Assembly (NCBI GenBank): GCA_031310005.1
Contig: CM062384.1
Span: 620,001-684,000, forward strand
From: Dactylellina haptotyla
Taxonomy: Eukaryota > Ascomycota > Orbiliomycetes > Orbiliales > Orbiliaceae
Reading direction: 5' to 3'
Length of the DNA stretch: 64,000 nt
Below, in pieces: positions 59,408-64,000 of this stretch (position 1 is its first letter; each line of letters begins with the position of its first letter). The translations under genes and the position numbers were made by a program. The notes below the pieces were generated by a model. It ran no database searches and had not been told where the DNA came from. It saw nothing but the letters and a program-made list of their open reading frames with translations.

Positions 59408-62400
59408 ATGGCCCCGAAGAAAAGTAATAAGAGCCAACTGGCTCCAGCGGGTACTGAAAGCGAGCTCAGTTCAACTTATAAAGATCTTTTGCTAATCTTC
59501 TATCTACTAGTTAAAATAGAGAAGTCCTTGGCAGGAACTATACTCGGGGGCAATACATTGAAAGAACGGCTCCTCCAGCGCAAACAAGGGAAGACTATCG
59601 ATGACGCACCGAATTCCAGCCTGTGGGAACTAGAGACCGTCGTTAAGGATCTAAATCGATCTAAAAAGCAGTCCGTCGCTGCAGGTAAAACTCTAGATCC
59701 AACGGAAAGTCGATTTTGGGATCTGCCTCCTACCCAGGAAGATCTGGTCGATGCCCCCAAAACATCTGTTCGAAAAGAGAAGGGTATTAAAAAAGAGAAG
59801 CTTGTGCCAAAAGCAAAACCTATCTCAAAGGAGAAAACATCCCCAAAGTCCAAGCCTGGTGATAAAAGGCCAAAGCCTGTGTCATCCCGACGAAGAGATG
59901 AATCCGAAGACGAATATCGTCCTCACAAGAAAAAGAAGTCTACAAATACCAAGAAGTCGGACCCTCGACCACCCATAACCCGAAAGGCCAAAGCCCAATC
60001 AAAAATAGACGTTTCAAATGTAATTGACCTCACTTCACCATCTCCGCCAGCACACAACAACGATGGACTTGAGGGCAAGACATTGGTCGACGGTATTAGT
60101 ACTGCGGAGGAAGACGATGAAGTAGATAAGAAAGATCTTCAAGAGCCCGCCGGCGCTACGATTTATTATTTATCAGAAGAAGGCATACCGGTACAGCTGG
60201 ACCATGATTACGAACCGGTTTTGAAAATGTCACAATCCGGAGTTATAAAAGCGCTTGCAGTTCCAATGGACCAACCGCCTCGAAAGTATGCATCCCCAAG
60301 TATAACCGAAGCAACATCAAAACCCGACGAGGAACTGGACGTGCCTGTTTTAGTTGCCAAAGATGATCAAGCCCCCGAAGCACTAGAATACATCAATGAA
60401 GATCATGAACTCGAAGATGACGTGCTTGGGAACGAGAGCACCAAAGTAGTTTATTCAGATTCCCAAGATCAGAGAAACGGGACGACCGAGGAGCCAATAG
60501 AGATTACATCGTCTGTGGAAGAAAGAGTAGTCCCAAAGAGAATCAACTATCCAAGCCAAGAGACACCAATGGAACCGTTTAAGCTTGTTAACTCATCAGA
60601 ATCGGTTGTGGCAAGCCAGGGGAGCACCGCTCTCGTCGAATCTTTCAACGAAATTAAAGAAACCTTAACGTCTGCGCAGGATATTATAGACCTTACTCAG
60701 TCTCCAATTGTCGAATCTATAGGCACTGATGTTCCTAATAAAGGTGTCAATATTAACCAAAAAGCTGAGCAAGAACATAGTGTCTCACCCAAGCTAGAAG
60801 AAGCTTTCATGGGTGTATCAAAGCCTCCTTTCAGACGACCCGCGTCGCGCCTGTTATGTTTCTCGGATATCGCGAATCGAAAACAGAAAGAGCCCGATAT
60901 CGAGATTGGAGACAATTTGTTTGCAGAACACGGCAGGGCGGAATTTAAAAACAAAAGTCGCTATACTGGGCAGTTCCGGAACTCCAAAGACAAAACTTCT
61001 CCTCCTCGGAGCTTTTTGGAACGCCTTCGCGCAGATACGACGTATAATTCTCCTCCTGGTGATTGGGGAGTGGATAGTGATGGCGAGAAATCTACCCCTA
61101 TTATCGAAGCTTCACAGGTTGACAAAATCCAACGAACATCACCACAAACTAAAGATACACCAGACGAAACACTGGAGGGAACGCCGACGTTCAGTGACAT
61201 ACAAAAGCTGCTTCAGCTTCCTGATCAATCTAAGAAGACCAATGAGCTCATAAATCGAATGGAAGAACTGGTTAAAATAACAGCGAAATTTGCTTCTAGG
61301 CAGAAAAGAAACATAGACGAACTGAACCAGGAAAGAAAAGCAAAGATTGAAAGTGACAAAGCATCCACTCGTCAAAATATACAACCTAAAAAGCAAGTCA
61401 GGTTTTTGAAAGAATTGCAATCTCCAGAGTTCCTGAGCAAACGAGGATTGCGAGCACAAACTGTTGATCGTGTAATGTCCGACAGCGACCAAGAAGACGC
61501 AAGCAGCCCTCCTCAACAAAATAAGTTCCCAGAGGACACGATAGTCGTCCGTACAGAACACAATGATCGCAAGGCAACTACGCAAAATGGCGGCCTAGCT
61601 CGATCTCTTGATATGTAAGCAAAATTTTTAAGTTTCACTTGGTTAACATCGGACTAATGTGAACCAGGTCAAATTTAACTCTGACAAGACAATGTAAGGT
61701 TACCATATGTAATTCCAGGAAACAAAGAATCTAAAATTTTGAAATAGTGGAGCGAGATCACCTTTTGCAGGAGCAGGAGATGGAAAAGCAGTTCGAAAGT
61801 ATCGTAACTGAAATAGCGAGGAAGAAAGACGATGCAATTCGCGAATTAAAGGCTATCTTTGATACTGTGTAAGTAGTGGTTCTGATCATTCCAGAACCAA
61901 GACACGACGGCTACTAATCCATATACAGTAACCAAGCTGCTCTCAAAAATGCAAAGGAATCTATCGACCATTGTTCGGAGGAACTGGAAAATCCCAAAAC
62001 GCATAAATATGACACACGCCACAAGCAGTATACCGAAATCAACTCTGAGCAATTCCCCGAAGTTAAACAGGCACTGCTTCGTCAGCAAGAAATGATCACG
62101 CAGCTTGAAACAATAATCGCCAAACGCAAACGAGAAATCGCAAAAATGCACGCTGTGGACGCAGAAATGAACCGCTACTACAAGACCTGCATGGAACTCG
62201 CCGAAGAGCTCAAAGACGAAGAACACCACTACGATTTTCTATACGGCGTTGCCATCCACGGCGAAGAATACATGAAGAAAAACTTCCAAGTGCCAGATAA
62301 CTACGAACCTCCGAAGAATACCACTGGAATAATCCCACAATTCGAGCACATCAAACGATCGATTACCGAAATGGTCAGGAAAGACCCGAACTTCACAGAA

Positions 62401-62625
62401 CAGTCAGAACAAGTGTATGAGGATATGATGGAGAACGCGGTTGGTAGAATTTGGGAGGAAGAGGGGTTTGATCAAGACTCTGAGAGTGAAATCGAAGGGT
62501 CATCCAAAAAGAGGTACTTACGTTCAGTGAGTGGTACCAAAAGAGCTGGTAGTCGGGGTGTGGACCGTTCTCAAGGTATGGAGCGGAGAGGTCAACAGAA
62601 CTCTCGTACGTACTCGAAAAGTTAG
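59408..62625 (+). CDS. Coiled-coil nuclear-type protein with two SUMO-interaction-like motifs
   Basis: Exons 59408-61614, 61668-61693 (26-nt microexon), 61748-61868 and 61929-62625 join with phases 2, 1 and 2 to give 1016 aa. Without the microexon the frames do not connect. An N-terminal region (about 20-100) is helical. It is followed by a Lys-rich stretch with KKEKLVPKAKPISKEK and HKKKKS (likely nuclear import), then VIDLTSPS at 205-212 and IIDLTQSP at 426-433, both matching the V/I-I-D-L-T pattern of SUMO-interacting motifs. The centre is acidic and disordered. The C-terminal part has long heptad-like helices (MEELVKITAKFASRQKRNID; TQLETIIAKRKREIAKMHAV) and a Lys/Arg/Ser tail. Family not recognised; a chromatin or kinetochore scaffold is only a guess. 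Confidence 0.8.
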
Positions 62626-63780
62626 GCGTCTATGATAGCCTTCATTCGTTTCTATCTTATTCACCGTTGTTTATTCTACCTTCCTATATTGGCCCGCGGC
62701 CTTTTCTTGGGGCCTTGATCATCCTCTTGCATTCGTCTTAATTGCGCTCCTTTTGATAGACTAGATAAGCCATAGCCTCCTCGTTTTCAATGTCTGCATT
62801 CTGCCCATGCTGCTCACCCTTCCTACGATTTTACTCACAATTAATATGTAACCAGAAAGTTATGTCTCGTTATAGAAAGAGGATAGAAATGCCATAAATT
62901 ACTTTCGCGAAAAAGAAAACCACCTGTTCACACTATCTAATAGTAAATTTCTCCAGGGACGAGATAAACCCCACGCTTCTTAGACCACGAAAAAGATAAA
63001 AACAAAGACAAGTATTATATTTTATAGAAATCGCGATACAATACGTAGAGAGGTTATGAAGAACCGAAAAAAGTAGATCTGGAGGCTACTTGCTAGTGGA
63101 GCTGTGTATATATATGTATGCATATGACCAATGTTCTCAGAGGGAGAGATATGAAAGCGGGAAACGATCCCAAAAGAAGCAAGATGAAGAAGACGAGGGA
63201 AATTGCAATAACATATTTCGCATGCGATGTATAACTATCGACTGTTTAAACAAGAACCAGATGGGAAAGAGAAAAAAGGTTTAACGCCCGTGACGATGAA
63301 ATAGATATAACTCCAGAAAATACAAAAAAAGAGGAGAAAGTAGCGAAAACGCCCGCCAGATCCGGTAATATAGAACCCCTAGATTCCCAATACAAAATAA
63401 CTGAAAGCAATATCATCAGAAATGACAAGATTGTTGATAGTACACAAAGAATTTCGTTACTTAACAAATGAGCTTTTTTGGGGTAGTGCAAGTCCAGATA
63501 TAACAAAGACGATGATTATAATGAGAAAGAGAAAAAACGCACAATCAACCCGAAATATTGTTGGAGTGTATGACGTTCGTAAAGCCTATAGAAACAGTAG
63601 GTTCTGGAGTTCATGCTAAAAAAAGAGTTGAATGCTGGGAAGCCGTCGGTAAAATATGCCTATAAGGGTATTTGTATTTTTGTCACTGGATTATAAAGTT
63701 CATATGTTGAAACCGGTTGCGAAAATGCCGTATGAATCGAAATGTTTTCAAGGTATAAGGCGTCAGATCTCGGAGTCCGT
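62626..63780. other. Intergenic between convergent genes
   Basis: 3' flanks of the coiled-coil gene (+) and of the partial gene at the right edge (-). A-rich; no supported frame. Confidence 0.4.
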
Positions 63781-64000
63781 TTATCGCTTGAACCATCCTC
63801 GCTTGGCACGCTGTACATCTGCGGGGTTGTTGCTCGGTTCAAGGTGGACACTTCGTTCGTAGAGTTCTTGGAAGCCCTCCATTAATTGCTATAACTCGGT
63901 TAGTGACAGTTCGATTGAGCGGTCTAAGGCAAAAAGAAGCAAACTTACTTCGTCCTTCATTGTCCCCGTTGCATCAGAGATGAGTTGGTTCGTCATCGGA
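63781..64000 (-). CDS. 3' end of an unidentified gene (5' part outside window)
   Basis: Two exons can be read on the minus strand: 63949-64000 (running off the edge) and 63781-63888. They are joined in phase 0 by a 60-nt intron that starts GTAAGT, has a CACTAACC branch site and ends TATAG. The end of the protein reads MTNQLISDATGTMKDE, then QLMEGFQELYERSV and ends RAKRGWFKR followed by TAA. The good splice signals and matching phase make a real gene likely. Too little is present to name it. Confidence 0.6.

Overview
The window looks like nuclear chromosomal DNA of a filamentous ascomycete (Pezizomycotina; Leotiomycetes is a guess, not a demonstrated placement). Genes carry short introns (about 55-90 nt) with GTAAGT-like donors, CTAAC/CTAAT branch points and AG acceptors. 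The families are typically fungal: DSC complex subunit, Clr5 domain, PNP/NB-ARC/TPR NLR-like receptor, Psp1 C-terminal domain, HUL4-type HECT ligase, Thr-rich secreted proteins. No tRNA, rRNA, CRISPR array or intact transposon was recognised by eye. Exon models come from reading frames and splice consensus and have not been checked against transcripts.

Layout. 0-2 kb: an intronless multi-pass membrane protein on the minus strand runs off the left edge. 4.8-6.7 kb: a secreted Thr/Val-rich protein. 7.1-7.6 kb: COA3 (cytochrome oxidase assembly). 8.2-10.5 kb: a large one-TM hypothetical protein. 11.0-11.8 kb: ISA1-type Fe-S protein. 13-14.3 kb: F-box protein with a suspicious frame break. 15-17.2 kb: Clr5-domain protein. 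17.9-18.95 kb: Dsc3-like subunit of the Golgi DSC E3 ligase. 19.9-21.2 kb: a second, paralogous secreted Thr-rich protein. 21.9-25.5 kb: an NLR-like protein with purine-nucleoside-phosphorylase, NB-ARC and TPR modules. 26.2-27.0 kb: dual-specificity phosphatase. 27.7 kb: small hypothetical protein. 28.3-29.4 kb: NFU1. 30.0-33.5 kb: HUL4-like HECT ligase. 35.9-36.8 kb: ribosomal protein L15. 37.3-38.2 kb: membrane-anchored hypothetical protein. 40.6-41.8 kb: basic multi-exon protein with unresolved 5' end. 45.4-46.6 kb: histidine-phosphatase (phosphoglycerate-mutase) family gene broken by an in-frame stop. 50.1-53.1 kb: Psp1-domain protein. 59.4-62.6 kb: coiled-coil protein with two SUMO-interaction-like motifs. 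63.8-64 kb: the 3' end of another gene. Gene-poor stretches lie at 1.9-4.8, 38.2-40.6, 41.8-45.4, 46.6-50.1 and 53.1-59.4 kb.

How it fits together. Most genes are unrelated housekeeping loci: mitochondrial Fe-S assembly (ISA1, NFU1), respiratory assembly (COA3), ubiquitin ligation (HUL4, Dsc3, F-box) and translation (L15). The accessory part is 19.9-25.5 kb, where a secreted cell-surface-like protein stands directly upstream of, and on the same strand as, an NLR-like receptor. The secreted protein has a paralog 13 kb away that shares both intron positions and phases. The NLR is the strongest candidate for an interesting system, although its architecture is known in fungi. The phosphatase gene and the F-box gene are candidates for recent decay.
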